From an uncultured Thermomicrobiales bacterium (GTDB taxonomy: Bacteria; Chloroflexota; Chloroflexia; Thermomicrobiales; UBA6265), in contig CADCWF010000086.1 of the NCBI GenBank assembly GCA_902806345.1, positions 1 to 33,185 on the forward strand: a stretch of 33,185 nt of DNA, given 5' to 3'. The notes beneath the pieces are model-generated. The model did no database searches. It saw nothing but the letters and a program-made list of their open reading frames with translations, and had not been told where the DNA came from. Numbering within the stretch: position 1 is the first letter of the stretch; every line of letters begins with the position of its first letter. Shown one piece after another: positions 1 through 7,577 of the stretch. Made by a program: the position numbers and the translations under genes.

Positions 1-321
1 GCAGTAGCCGAGGACGGCGATCAGCTCGGCGGTCGACTGGTGCTCGTCGAGGTGGGGCGGCTCGCCGATGGTCGCCACCCGGAGGATGCCGCCGGGCGTT
101 CCGGCCGAGGGGTCGTCCTGGGCCGCCCGGAGGACGGCCGCCGAGGCACGGCCCGGCCGCGCCTGGCCGACCAGCATCGCCAGCGCGGCACCGCTGATGC
201 CGAGGCCGGCCGCCCGCCGCAGAACCGATCGGCGGCTGAGCCGGCCCCGCTCCCACTCGGTAAGCAGGGCGGCGACTTCGGCGCGGACTGAGGGGGAGAT
301 CCTGCTCGGGTGGCGCGACAT
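1..321 (-). CDS. ABC transporter family-5 solute-binding protein, N-terminal part (cut by window edge)
   Basis: The reading frame is open from the ATG at 321 to the left edge, giving 107 residues without a stop. A Shine-Dalgarno AGGAGG (329-334) lies seven bases upstream of the ATG. The product begins with a basic helix, then a twin-arginine motif (LSRRSVLRRA), a hydrophobic stretch rich in Gly/Ala and an Ala-rich end typical of a Tat signal. The start of the mature domain reads GTPGGILRVATIGEPPHLDE, the usual beginning of SBP_bac_5 peptide/nickel binding proteins. There is no lipobox cysteine. It would capture an oligopeptide-like ligand outside the membrane for a DppBC-type permease; its own permease genes should lie to the left. 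It is divergent from the GntR regulator and shares its upstream region. The family is clear; the ligand is unknown. Confidence 0.9.
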   Translation of the reverse strand, partial: MSRHPSRISPSVRAEVAALLTEWERGRLSRRSVLRRAAGLGISGAALAMLVGQARPGRASAAVLRAAQDDPSAGTPGGILRVATIGEPPHLDEHQSTAELIAVLGYC

Positions 322-456
322 GGGGGAGCCTCCTGGTTCACGTCCACTACCGCCGGGCCAGACCGCTGCCAGCCGGGCGGATGCGGACGGTGCCGAAACC
401 CGTTGACGACCATCGCCGCACTCCGTCGAACTGGATTGTCCCTGCGCCCGGTTGGC

Positions 457-484
457 ATCTTAGGTCACGCCCCGGGCCTGTCAA
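457..484 (-). promoter_or_regulatory. Sigma-70-type promoter for the leftward solute-binding-protein gene
   Basis: Read on the minus strand, a perfect -35 TTGACA (484-479) is followed after 16 bases by TAAGAT (462-457), a 4/6 match to the -10 box. Transcription would start near 450, giving an untranslated leader of about 130 bases before the ATG at 321. Confidence 0.5.
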
Positions 485-1039
485 CCCGGTCGGTCGTGCC
501 CCACGCGAACCGTCACCGCGTCCGTCCCGACCGGCCGGTGGTGCCTCCGTCCGCGATTGCCTGGGCGAACTGCGGGCCGATCATCGCTCTCCGGCGCCCA
601 AGCCGCCAAAGCACCCCCTGTCCCGCTCGAATCCCGGCGCGAGAGGGCACCCTATCCTCGCGAGAGGGTCCACCGTCGATCGTCCGGGTTCGCAAGCTGA
701 TTGAGAGGCCCGATCCCGCTCCCCGCTCTCACCTGCGGGCACTGGAACGCCAACCCGTTGACGCCGCCCTTCGCCCAGATGCCGACGAGCGCGCGCCCGG
801 TGGGCGACCCAGCCGGGCGCGGCGGAGCGGGCCGACCGGGTGGTGGCCATGCGGATGGTCGACGCCGCGGGTTCGAACGGGTCGCTGGTGCGAATCCGAT
901 TCGCGACCCGATCCGCGCGGCCCGATGGTCCCCTGGTCGTGGGTACCGCACGCTCGGCCACCAGCGACCGGGCGTCGATCGCGCCGCGTGTCGGGCACAC
1001 ACGGCGGACGTCCGGGTGAACGATACCCACGCTGGCGTA

Positions 1040-1068
1040 TTGACACCTCGATGCACCTGAGATATATC
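1040..1068 (+). promoter_or_regulatory. Sigma-70-type promoter for the GntR regulator and possibly the transport operon
   Basis: A perfect -35 TTGACA (1040-1045) is separated by 17 bases from TATATC (1063-1068). The stretch 1060-1080 is notably AT-rich for this DNA. Transcription would start near 1075, about 65 bases before the regulator's ATG. It is one of the best promoter matches in the window. Confidence 0.6.
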
Positions 1069-1138
1069 CAGCGAATATTCTTCCTCACCCTTCCCTTTCC
1101 TCGCTTGCACGACGGTTCATCCCCGGCATGGAGGAGCG

Positions 1139-1882
1139 ATGACGGTCGTCACGGGCACCGGCCTCGCCATCACCCCGCTCGTCCCCTCCGCCAAACCGCG
1201 GAAGGCCGACACGGGGTACGAGCGGCTGCGAGAGATGATCGTGACGCTGGCCCTGGAGCCCGGGGCACCGATCGACGAGCGGGCGCTGATGGAGCGGCTC
1301 GGCGTCGGCCGGACCCCCCTGCGGGAGGGGATCCAGCGCCTCACCCACGAGGGACTGATCGTCCAGTCCCCGCGCCGGGGCCGCTGGGTTGCCCCGCTCT
1401 CGGTCACCGACCTCGGCCAGATGATCGAGACCCGCCGCCTGCTCGAGCCGCAGGTGGCCCGGCTCGCGGCGGCGCGCGTTTCCCCGAGCCAGGCCGAGCG
1501 GCTGACGGCGCTCCTCGGCGAGGCCGAGCGATTGATCGAGCGGCGCGACTTCGCCGGCTGCGTCTTCCTCGACCAGGCCTTCCACACCGGGATCGCCGAG
1601 GCCTCGGGCAATCGCCGCCTGGTCCGGTTGACCGACCAGCTCCTCCGCGAGCTGGTCCGCTACTGGTTCGCCTCGTTCGTCCGCGTCGACCGCGTCGACC
1701 GCATCTTCCCCCACCACCGGGCTCTGCTCGCGGCCGTCGTCGGCCACAACGCCGACGCCGCGGAGCGCCTCGCCCACGAGCACATCGACATCTTCCGCGA
1801 CCGCGTCCGCGAGCTTGCGGCGGGGCCGGCGGCCGCCGCCGGCCAGCCGTCGCCGAACGGCCGCCATCCAGCCGAGGTCTGA
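1139..1882 (+). CDS. GntR-family transcriptional regulator, FCD (FadR) subfamily
   Basis: This 247-residue protein has an N-terminal winged helix-turn-helix (about 24-87), with the GntR signature around LGVGRTPLREGIQRLTHEGL. An all-helical FCD ligand domain follows (about 92-220). Candidate metal or ligand residues of the FCD type are Asp145, His149, His193 and His213/215. The ATG at 1139 has a strong Shine-Dalgarno GGAGGAG (1130-1136). FCD regulators usually bind small organic acids or amino acid derivatives and control neighbouring catabolic or transport genes. Its place at the head of the ten-gene transport and hydrolase cluster, and divergent to another binding-protein gene, suggests it senses a substrate or product of that locus. 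Ligand and regulon are inferred. Confidence 0.93.
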   Translation: MTVVTGTGLAITPLVPSAKPRKADTGYERLREMIVTLALEPGAPIDERALMERLGVGRTPLREGIQRLTHEGLIVQSPRRGRWVAPLSVTDLGQMIETRRLLEPQVARLAAARVSPSQAERLTALLGEAERLIERRDFAGCVFLDQAFHTGIAEASGNRRLVRLTDQLLRELVRYWFASFVRVDRVDRIFPHHRALLAAVVGHNADAAERLAHEHIDIFRDRVRELAAGPAAAAGQPSPNGRHPAEV

Positions 1883-2003
1883 CCGCCTCGCGGCGGCATA
1901 GACCGAGCGAAAGGAGACACCCCGCTCCCCCGTTCCCCGCCGACCCGCTGTCACCGTCCGAAACCGGCGCGTGGTGCGCCGACGCGAGAAAGGATCAGCT
2001 CCG

Positions 2004-3707
2004 ATGGCAGAGAAGCGAAGCCCCTCCCCGATCGATCCGCGCTCGGGTCTCCCCGGAGGACGGCAGTCGCGGCGCGACCTGGTCCGTCGCGGGGTAGGGC
2101 TCGGGATCTCGGCGGCGGCGATCGGCGGCTTCGGCCTCCTCGACGCCCACCCGGCCCGTGCCCGGGCCGCGCTCGCCGCCGGCCAGGAGCAGGCGACGCC
2201 GGGCGGCACCGTCACCCTCGGCTACAGCAGCGAGCCGCCGACGATGGACCCCCGCGTTTCCGGCGCGACCCATGCCTGGCGCCTCTTCTACAACATCTTC
2301 GACCCGCTGGTGGTCTACGACGCGGAGAACAACCAGTTCCTCCCCGGTCTGGCGACCGAGTGGACGATGTCGCCGGACGGCTTGGTCTACACGTTCCAGC
2401 TGCGTGACGGCGTGAAGTTCCACGACGGAACGCCGTTCGACGGCGAGGCCGTCAAGTTCACCTTCGACAGCATCCTGGACCCCGAGCTCAAGTCGCTGAC
2501 CGCGATCGGCTACCTCGGCCCCTACGAGCGGACCGAGGTGATCGACCCCTTGACGATCGAGGTCCACTTCCGGGAGCCGTACGCGCCCTTCCTGAACAAC
2601 CTGGCCCACAGCGTCCTCTCCCCCGTCTCCCCGACCGCGGTCGCCAAGTTCGGCGCCGACTTCGGCACCAACCCGGTCGGCACCGGCCCCTTCATGTTCA
2701 AGGAGTGGCAGCAGCAGGTCTCCATGACCCTGGTCCGCAACCCCGACTACGCGTGGCCGATCGCCGCCTACCAGCACGAGGGGCCCGCCTACCTCGACGA
2801 GGTCGTGGTCCGCTTCATCCTCGAGCCGACGACCCTGATGGGTACCCTCGAGAACGGCGAGTCGGACATCATCGACGCGGTCCTCCCCCAGGAGGTCGAG
2901 CGGATCCAGGGAGACAGCGGCTACCAGATGTTCCTGCCGGAGGTGCCCGGCTCCCCCCAGGTGCTGCCGCTGAACGCGGCCAACCCGCCGACCGACGAGC
3001 TGCCGGTCCGCCAGGCGATGCTCCACTCCCTCGACATGGACACCATCATCGAGACCCTCTGGTACGGCACCCGGAAGCCGGCCCAGGGTCCGCTCTCCTC
3101 GCCCACCTTCGCCTACAACCCCGCCGTCGAGGCGATGTACCCCTACGACCCGGAGCGCGCGGCAACCCTGCTCGACGAGGCCGGTTGGGCCCGCGGCGGC
3201 GACGGCATCCGGGAGAAGGACGGGCAACGGCTCACCCTCGAGTACCTGACCTTCAGCGGCGTCCAGGGGCAGGCCGGCGAGCTGATCCAGGCCTACCTGC
3301 TCGAGGCCGGCATGGAGGTCAACCTCCAGCAGGTCGAGTACGCCGCGATGGCCGCGGCCTTCCTCGCCGGCGAGCACAACATCGCCCGCGTCTACTTCTC
3401 CCACACCGACCCGGTCGTGCTGAGCACGCTCTACCATTCCCGCAACATCCCCGGCACCAACTTCAACCGGACGATGAAGCCCGACCCCGAGCTCGACCGG
3501 ATGCTCGACGCCGCCACCGCCGAACTCGACCCCGAGGCGCGGCGCGAGCAGTACCTCGCCATCCAGCAGTACATCATGGACCAGGCGCTCACGATCCCGC
3601 TCTGGGAGGAGGTCGTCCTCTGGGGTGCCCGCGCCGACGTCCAGGGGATCCACTTCCAGCCGCTCGGCGGCGTCTGGTTCTACGACGTCTGGCGTCAGCA
3701 GGGGTAA
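2004..3707 (+). CDS. ABC transporter family-5 (peptide) solute-binding protein, Tat-type signal
   Basis: This 567-residue protein belongs to the SBP_bac_5 family. The N-terminus carries a twin-arginine motif (SRRDLVRRG, about 23-31) followed by a hydrophobic Gly/Ala stretch and ends ARARAAL before the mature domain. There is no cysteine for lipid attachment. Family hallmarks include YSSEPPTMDPR, the region with VKFHDGTPFDGEAVKFTFD, and NPVGTGPFMFKEW. I start it at the ATG at 2004, behind AAAGGA (1989-1994), and not at the in-frame GTG at 1971, which lacks a ribosome binding site. It is followed by a strong hairpin and then two permease genes, so it is the capture subunit of the first importer. 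The ligand is probably a peptide or a peptide-like amide; this is inference from family and neighbours. Confidence 0.93.
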   Translation: MAEKRSPSPIDPRSGLPGGRQSRRDLVRRGVGLGISAAAIGGFGLLDAHPARARAALAAGQEQATPGGTVTLGYSSEPPTMDPRVSGATHAWRLFYNIFDPLVVYDAENNQFLPGLATEWTMSPDGLVYTFQLRDGVKFHDGTPFDGEAVKFTFDSILDPELKSLTAIGYLGPYERTEVIDPLTIEVHFREPYAPFLNNLAHSVLSPVSPTAVAKFGADFGTNPVGTGPFMFKEWQQQVSMTLVRNPDYAWPIAAYQHEGPAYLDEVVVRFILEPTTLMGTLENGESDIIDAVLPQEVERIQGDSGYQMFLPEVPGSPQVLPLNAANPPTDELPVRQAMLHSLDMDTIIETLWYGTRKPAQGPLSSPTFAYNPAVEAMYPYDPERAATLLDEAGWARGGDGIREKDGQRLTLEYLTFSGVQGQAGELIQAYLLEAGMEVNLQQVEYAAMAAAFLAGEHNIARVYFSHTDPVVLSTLYHSRNIPGTNFNRTMKPDPELDRMLDAATAELDPEARREQYLAIQQYIMDQALTIPLWEEVVLWGARADVQGIHFQPLGGVWFYDVWRQQG

Positions 3708-3730
3708 GCCGCGGTTCGGCAGACCGCACG

Positions 3731-3775
3731 GTCGTGCCGGGCGCGGGCCGATCCCTGGCCCATGCCCGGCACGAC
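3731..3775 (+). promoter_or_regulatory. Strong intercistronic hairpin between binding-protein and permease genes
   Basis: A perfect 12-bp stem (GTCGTGCCGGGC at 3731-3742 with 3764-3775) encloses a 2x2 internal loop, a further 5-bp stem (3745-3749 with 3757-3761) and a 7-base loop. It ends three bases before the Shine-Dalgarno of the permease gene. No T-tract follows. It probably stabilises the upstream message or attenuates expression of the permease genes, giving excess binding protein. Confidence 0.75.
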
Positions 3776-3791
3776 GCAGGAGGGGACGACC

Positions 3792-4736
3792 ATGCTCGCC
3801 TACGCCCGAACGCGAGTCCTGCTCACCCTCCCGGTCCTCCTCGGCGTCTCGCTCCTGACCTTCATGATCCTCCACCTGATCCCCGGCGACCCGGCCCGGA
3901 TGCTCCTCGGCGATATGGGCGGCGGCAGCGCCGCCGGGGATGTGTCCGACGAGGCCTACGAGAACCTGCGCGAGGAACTCGGCCTGAACGACCCGCTCCC
4001 CGTCCAGTACGCCAACTACCTCACCAGCGCCCTGCAGGGGGACTTCGGCCGCTCGTTCCAGACCAACCGCCCGGTCCGCGAGTCGATCGCGGAGGTGCTC
4101 CCCTACACCGTCCAGCTCACCGTCGTCGGCCTCGGTCTCGCCGTCCTCATCGGCGGCCTGCTCGGGGTGATCGCCGCCCTCCACCGCAACACCTGGGTCG
4201 ACAGCGCGACGATGGCGGTCTCGCTGGTCGGCCTCGCGATGCCGAGCTTCTGGCTCGGCTTCATCCTGATCCAGGTCTTCTCCCTCCGCCTCGCCTGGCT
4301 GCCGAGCACGGGCAGCGGCGATCTGACGACGCTGATCCTACCCGCCGCCACCCTCGGCCTCGTCGCCTCGGGGGTCGTCGCCCGCCTGGTCCGCTCGACG
4401 ATGCTCGAGGTGCTCCGCCAGGAGTACGTCACCACCGCAAGGGCGAAGGGGCTGGGAGAGCGGATCGTCATCGTCCGGCACGCGCTGCGCAACGCCCTGA
4501 TCCCGGTCGTGACCATCGTCGGCTTGCAGTTTGGTGCCCTGCTCGCCGGCGCCGTCATCGTCGAAACCGTCTTCGCCCGCCGCGGCCTCGGCCGCCTCGC
4601 CGTCGAGTCGATCCTCCGCCGCGACTACCCGATGGTCCAGGCCACCATCCTCGTCGCCGCCGTCGGCTACGTCCTGGTCAACCTCCTCGTCGACCTCTCG
4701 TATGCCTGGCTCGATCCGAGGATCAAGTACAGCTAG
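3792..4736 (+). CDS. ABC transporter permease, DppB/OppB type
   Basis: This is a 314-residue integral membrane protein of the BPD_transp_1 family. The N-terminus gives the first membrane helix and the motif HLIPGDPARMLLGD typical of DppB-like subunits. The ATPase-coupling EAA loop is seen around EYVTTARAKGLGERIVIVRH followed by ALRNALIPVVT, and the C-terminus ends LDPRIKYS. I start at the ATG at 3792, preceded by AGGAGGGG (3778-3785). A longer version from 3762 would begin inside the hairpin. It forms the translocation path with the DppC-like subunit 70 bases downstream, importing the ligand delivered by the preceding binding protein. The ATPase subunits are not in the window. Confidence 0.93.
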   Translation: MLAYARTRVLLTLPVLLGVSLLTFMILHLIPGDPARMLLGDMGGGSAAGDVSDEAYENLREELGLNDPLPVQYANYLTSALQGDFGRSFQTNRPVRESIAEVLPYTVQLTVVGLGLAVLIGGLLGVIAALHRNTWVDSATMAVSLVGLAMPSFWLGFILIQVFSLRLAWLPSTGSGDLTTLILPAATLGLVASGVVARLVRSTMLEVLRQEYVTTARAKGLGERIVIVRHALRNALIPVVTIVGLQFGALLAGAVIVETVFARRGLGRLAVESILRRDYPMVQATILVAAVGYVLVNLLVDLSYAWLDPRIKYS

Positions 4737-4806
4737 ACCCGGCCGCGGCCCACCCCCGCTCGGACCCCGGCGGGCTCCCCACCGCACGTCAGGAGGCGTT
4801 CCGGCG

Positions 4807-5706
4807 ATGCAGCAGACCCTTCCCGCCCCGAGGGCGATGCTCGGCGCCGGATCGACCCCGGCCGGCCGTGGCCGCTGGGCCCTCGTCCGCCGCCTCCGCC
4901 AGAACCGGGGCGCGGTAGTCGGCTTTGCCCTGCTCGCCGTCGTCATCGCGCTGGCGCTGGCCGCCCCCCTGGTCACCACCCACGACCCGATCAAGATCAA
5001 CCCCCCGGCCCGCAACCTCGGCCCCAGCCCCGAGCATTGGATGGGCACCGACCAGTTCGGCCGCGACGTCTTCACCCGCGTCGTCTACGGCGCCCGCATC
5101 TCGCTCCCGGTCGGGCTGATCGCGGTCGCGATCGCCGCCGTCGTCGGCACGGTCCTCGGCCTGCTGGCGGGCTACTACGGGCGTCTCGTCGACGGCGCGG
5201 TGATGCGCGTCATCGACATCATGCTTGCCTTCCCCGGGATTCTGATGGCCCTGGTGGTGGTCGCCATCCTCGGCGCCAGCCTGCAAAACGTGATGATCGC
5301 GGTCGGCATCAGCGAGATCCCGCGCTACACCCGTCTCGTCCGCGGTTCCGTCCTCTCGGCCCGCGAGAACCTCTACGTCGACGCCGCCCGGATCACCGGC
5401 CTGCGCGACGCCGCGATCCTCTTCCGTCACATCCTGCCGAACGTCGTCGGCCCGATGGTCGTCCTCGCCACCCTCTCGGTCGGCAGCGCCATCCTGGCCG
5501 CGGCGGGCCTCTCCTTCCTCGGCCTCGGTGCCCAGCCGCCCCGCCCCGAGTGGGGGGCGATGCTCGCCGACGGCCGCCAGTTCCTCGGCAGCCACTGGTG
5601 GATCGCGACCATGCCCGGCTTCGCGATCGCCCTGACCGTGCTGGCCATCAACATGGCCGGCGACGGCCTCCGCGACGTGCTCGACCCCCGGCTCCAGAGC
5701 CGCTAA
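4807..5706 (+). CDS. ABC transporter permease, DppC/OppC type
   Basis: This 299-residue membrane protein has the OppC-type N-terminal segment (a cytoplasmic RRLRQNRGAVVGF followed by a helix) and then the marker HWMGTDQFGRDVFTRVVYGA. It has five or so further helices and an EAA loop around YVDAARITGLRDAAILFRH. The C-terminus GDGLRDVLDPRLQSR is classical for DppC. The ATG at 4807 has AGGAGG at 4791-4796. A much longer in-frame extension upstream overlaps the preceding permease gene and has no membrane or family features, so it is rejected. It pairs with the DppB-like subunit encoded just before it. Confidence 0.93.
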   Translation: MQQTLPAPRAMLGAGSTPAGRGRWALVRRLRQNRGAVVGFALLAVVIALALAAPLVTTHDPIKINPPARNLGPSPEHWMGTDQFGRDVFTRVVYGARISLPVGLIAVAIAAVVGTVLGLLAGYYGRLVDGAVMRVIDIMLAFPGILMALVVVAILGASLQNVMIAVGISEIPRYTRLVRGSVLSARENLYVDAARITGLRDAAILFRHILPNVVGPMVVLATLSVGSAILAAAGLSFLGLGAQPPRPEWGAMLADGRQFLGSHWWIATMPGFAIALTVLAINMAGDGLRDVLDPRLQSR

Positions 5707-5733
5707 CCGGCCCGGCCCCGTCGCCCGGGCCGG
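5707..5733 (+). promoter_or_regulatory. GC-only hairpin directly after the permease stop codon
   Basis: A perfect 9-bp stem CCGGCCCGG (5707-5715) pairs with 5725-5733 across a 9-base loop. It begins on the base after the TAA of the DppC-like gene and ends three bases before the AAAGGAGG (5735-5742) of the RraA-like gene. No T-run follows, so it is more likely an RNA stability or translation element than a full terminator. Confidence 0.6.
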
Positions 5734-5749
5734 CAAAGGAGGAACAGGC

Positions 5750-6445
5750 GTGATCGTCGTCAACGACCGGACCCCGACCGCGGTCCCGAGCGAACTCCTC
5801 GACCGCCTCCGGCGCATCCCGCCGGCGACGATCGGTCACGTCCTCGCCTTCGGCTTCATGGACGTCGCCCTGCGCCCGATCGGCCGCCGCGGCTTCTCCG
5901 TCTGCGGCCCGGCGACGACCGTGCGGACGATGGCGATCGACAGCACCGTCGTCCACAAGGCAATCGACCTGGCCGAGCCGGGCGACGTCCTCGTCATTGA
6001 CCGCACCGGAGACACCAAGCACGCCTGCTGGGGCGAGATGACCTCGCTCGCCGCCCACGTCCGCGGCCTGGCGGCCACCGTCGTCGACGGCCCGGCGACC
6101 GACGTCGTCGAGATCGAGGAGATGGGCTACCTCGTCTTCAGCCGCGGCGTCTCGCCGATCACCACGCGGTCGCTCGCCCAGTTCGGCGAGATCAACACCG
6201 TCGTCCAGTGCGGCGGCGTCACCGTCTCCCCCGGCGACATCGTCCTCGCCGACGACAACGGGGTCCTCGTCTTGCCACCCCACCAGGTGGCGGAGCTGGT
6301 CGAGCACTGCGAGCCGATCGCCCAGCGGGAACCGACCACCCGCCAGCGCCTCCGGGCCGGCGAGGCGCTCGCCGAGTACTCCGGGGCGAACCGCAAGATC
6401 GCGGCGGCGCTGGCCGCGCAGGCGGCGGCCGGGTCGGGCCAATGA
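5750..6445 (+). CDS. RraA-like protein / HMG (CHA) aldolase superfamily
   Basis: This 231-residue protein starts at a GTG with a strong AAAGGAGG ribosome binding site. The fold signature is clear: PGDVLVIDRTGDT, then HACWGEMTSLAAHVRGLAAT, then VVDGPATDV, and finally CGGVTVSPGDIVLADDNGVL. Members of this superfamily are class II aldolases that cleave 4-hydroxy-4-methyl-2-oxoglutarate, or oxaloacetate decarboxylases, or RraA regulators of RNase E. In the active enzymes the DGxxRD motif supplies an Arg that binds the substrate carboxylate and an Asp that binds Mg2+. Here it reads DGPATD, with Thr117 in place of Arg and Asp118 kept. It may therefore use a different substrate or have lost aldolase activity. 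Its position between a permease pair and a hydrolase favours a catabolic role. Confidence 0.88.
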   Translation: MIVVNDRTPTAVPSELLDRLRRIPPATIGHVLAFGFMDVALRPIGRRGFSVCGPATTVRTMAIDSTVVHKAIDLAEPGDVLVIDRTGDTKHACWGEMTSLAAHVRGLAATVVDGPATDVVEIEEMGYLVFSRGVSPITTRSLAQFGEINTVVQCGGVTVSPGDIVLADDNGVLVLPPHQVAELVEHCEPIAQREPTTRQRLRAGEALAEYSGANRKIAAALAAQAAAGSGQ

Positions 6446-6454
6446 GGAGTGTCC

Positions 6455-6478
6455 TCCCCTCCCCTCCCCTCCATTCCC
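6455..6478 (-). other. Potential G-quadruplex tract
   Basis: The minus strand carries one run of three and three runs of four guanines (loops of 6, 1 and 1 bases), created by a short CCCCT tandem repeat on the plus strand just after the RraA-like stop codon. It fits the usual G3+N1-7 rule. It lies in the template strand of the operon. Confidence 0.45.
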
Positions 6479-6621
6479 GGGGGATCGAGGACGGTCCCCT
6501 CGCTCGGCGGTTGGCAGCGGCGGGGTATTCGGCAACCCCCGCTGACGGCCCAAGGGTTCGCTTGACATCCCGGGTGGTCCGGACGTTCACCCGCCGGGAT
6601 GAGGCATCGCAGGAGGCCACG

Positions 6622-7464
6622 ATGGACGACCAGCTCCGAGTCGGCGTCATCCAGATGAACTCGGGGAGCGACAAGGCGGCGAACCTGGACACCGCCGAGC
6701 GCCTCATCGACGAGGCCGCCGCCCGTGGCGCCCGCCTCGTCGCCCTGCCCGAGTACGTCTCGTTCCTGGGGCCAAAGGAAGCCCACCCCCAGCAGGCGGA
6801 GGCGATCCCCGGCCCCACCACCGAGCGCTTCGCCGCCAAGGCGCGGCAGCACGGCATTTACCTGCTTGGCGGCTCGATCCTCGAGCGCACCGAGGATCCC
6901 GCCCGGTTCGCCAACACCAGCGTCCTCTTCGGCCCCGCCGGCGAAACCCTGGCGTCCTACCGCAAGATCCACCTCTACGACGTCGAGATCGCCGGCAGCG
7001 TCAGCGCCAACGAGTCGGCAACGATCCTCCCCGGCGACCGACCGGTCACCGCCGAGGTCGCTTGCCACACCGTCGGCCTCAGCATCTGCTACGACCTCCG
7101 CTTCCCCGAGCTCTACCGCCTGCTCGCCCTCGATGGGGCGGAAATCCTCTTCGTCCCCGCTGCCTTCACCCTCTACACCGGCAAGGACCACTGGCACCTG
7201 CTGCTGCGGGCGCGCGCCGTCGAGAACCAGTGCTTCGTCCTCGCCCCGGCCCAGATCGGGCCGCGCGAGCCGAACAACGCCCGCTGCTACGGCCACGCCC
7301 TGGTCGTCGACCCGTGGGGGACGGTGCTCGCCGACGCGCCCGACCGCGAGGCGGTCGTCGTCGCCGACCTCGACTTCCGCGACCTCCGCCGCGTCCGGGC
7401 GGAGCTGCCGTCCCTCGCCAACCGCCGCCCTGCCGCCTACGAGCGCCAGCCCGTGCTGGCCTGA
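6622..7464 (+). CDS. Carbon-nitrogen hydrolase, Nit1/omega-amidase-like (nitrilase superfamily)
   Basis: This 280-residue cytoplasmic protein has the complete Glu-Lys-Cys triad: Glu44 in ALPEYV, Lys115 in YRKIHLYDVE and Cys156 in SICYDLRFPELYR. The stretch from RKIHLYDV through ES-PGD, ICYDLRFPEL and RARAVENQCFVLAPAQ is most like the Nit1 branch (deaminated glutathione amidase and relatives). Such enzymes hydrolyse the amide of alpha-keto or deaminated gamma-glutamyl compounds to acid plus ammonia. The ATG at 6622 is preceded by AGGAGG (6611-6616); a longer in-frame version overlaps the RraA-like gene and is not credible. The presence of gamma-glutamyltransferase in the same operon supports a gamma-glutamyl or glutathione-type substrate, which is inference. 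A TTGACA at 6562-6567 lacks a fitting -10 box. Confidence 0.9.
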   Translation: MDDQLRVGVIQMNSGSDKAANLDTAERLIDEAAARGARLVALPEYVSFLGPKEAHPQQAEAIPGPTTERFAAKARQHGIYLLGGSILERTEDPARFANTSVLFGPAGETLASYRKIHLYDVEIAGSVSANESATILPGDRPVTAEVACHTVGLSICYDLRFPELYRLLALDGAEILFVPAAFTLYTGKDHWHLLLRARAVENQCFVLAPAQIGPREPNNARCYGHALVVDPWGTVLADAPDREAVVVADLDFRDLRRVRAELPSLANRRPAAYERQPVLA

Positions 7465-7477
7465 TCCCCGGCGGCTC

Positions 7478-7501
7478 CCCTCCCCCGCGCACGGGGGAGG
7501 G
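7478..7501 (+). repeat. Palindromic hairpin after the nitrilase-like gene
   Basis: A perfect 10-bp stem CCCTCCCCCG (7478-7487) pairs with 7492-7501 around the tetraloop CGCA. It sits 13 bases after the nitrilase stop and 76 bases before the next binding-protein gene. There is no T-tract immediately after. Short C-rich palindromes of this style are common intergenic repeats in high-GC genomes; it could be one of these, or a weak terminator. Confidence 0.6.
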
Positions 7502-7577
7502 ACTGGGAGAGCAATCTTCTTCGCCGCCCCAACATTCGCGTCCGATGGATCCGCGATCCGCGAGACAAGGGGGACAC

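Larger units (their letters stand above)
322..1138. other. Divergent intergenic regulatory region
   Basis: These 817 bases separate the leftward solute-binding-protein gene from the rightward GntR regulator. None of the frames through it gives a protein with recognisable features or a good ribosome binding site, so I treat it as non-coding. It contains one promoter for each flanking gene, a 10-bp direct repeat CGCGAGAGGG (638-647 and 659-668) with a period of 21 bp, and an inverted repeat around 878-910. These are candidate operators for the adjacent regulator. The size is large for this compact region, so a small RNA or an unrecognised leader could also be here. Confidence 0.6.

Noticed and set aside
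866..880. tRNA-like GGTTCGAAC
   Set aside because: The T-loop-like string is not followed or preceded by acceptor, D or anticodon stems; no tRNA can be folded around it.
322..1138. Small protein genes in the divergent region
   Set aside because: Several open frames exist on both strands, but all are Arg/Pro-rich, overlap each other and lack ribosome binding sites.
1995..4184. Open frame of 729 codons on the minus strand
   Set aside because: It lies opposite the binding-protein and permease genes, which have clear family motifs and ribosome binding sites. Its Glu/Val/Asp/Gly-rich composition is the usual antisense artefact of GC-rich genes.
2705..4918. Open frame of 737 codons on the plus strand, out of phase
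   Set aside because: Arg/Pro-rich composition with no domain; it overlaps three well-supported genes in another phase.
6562..6590. Internal promoter before the Nit1-like gene
   Set aside because: TTGACA at 6562 is perfect, but no -10-like sequence occurs 16-18 bases later, so I do not list it.
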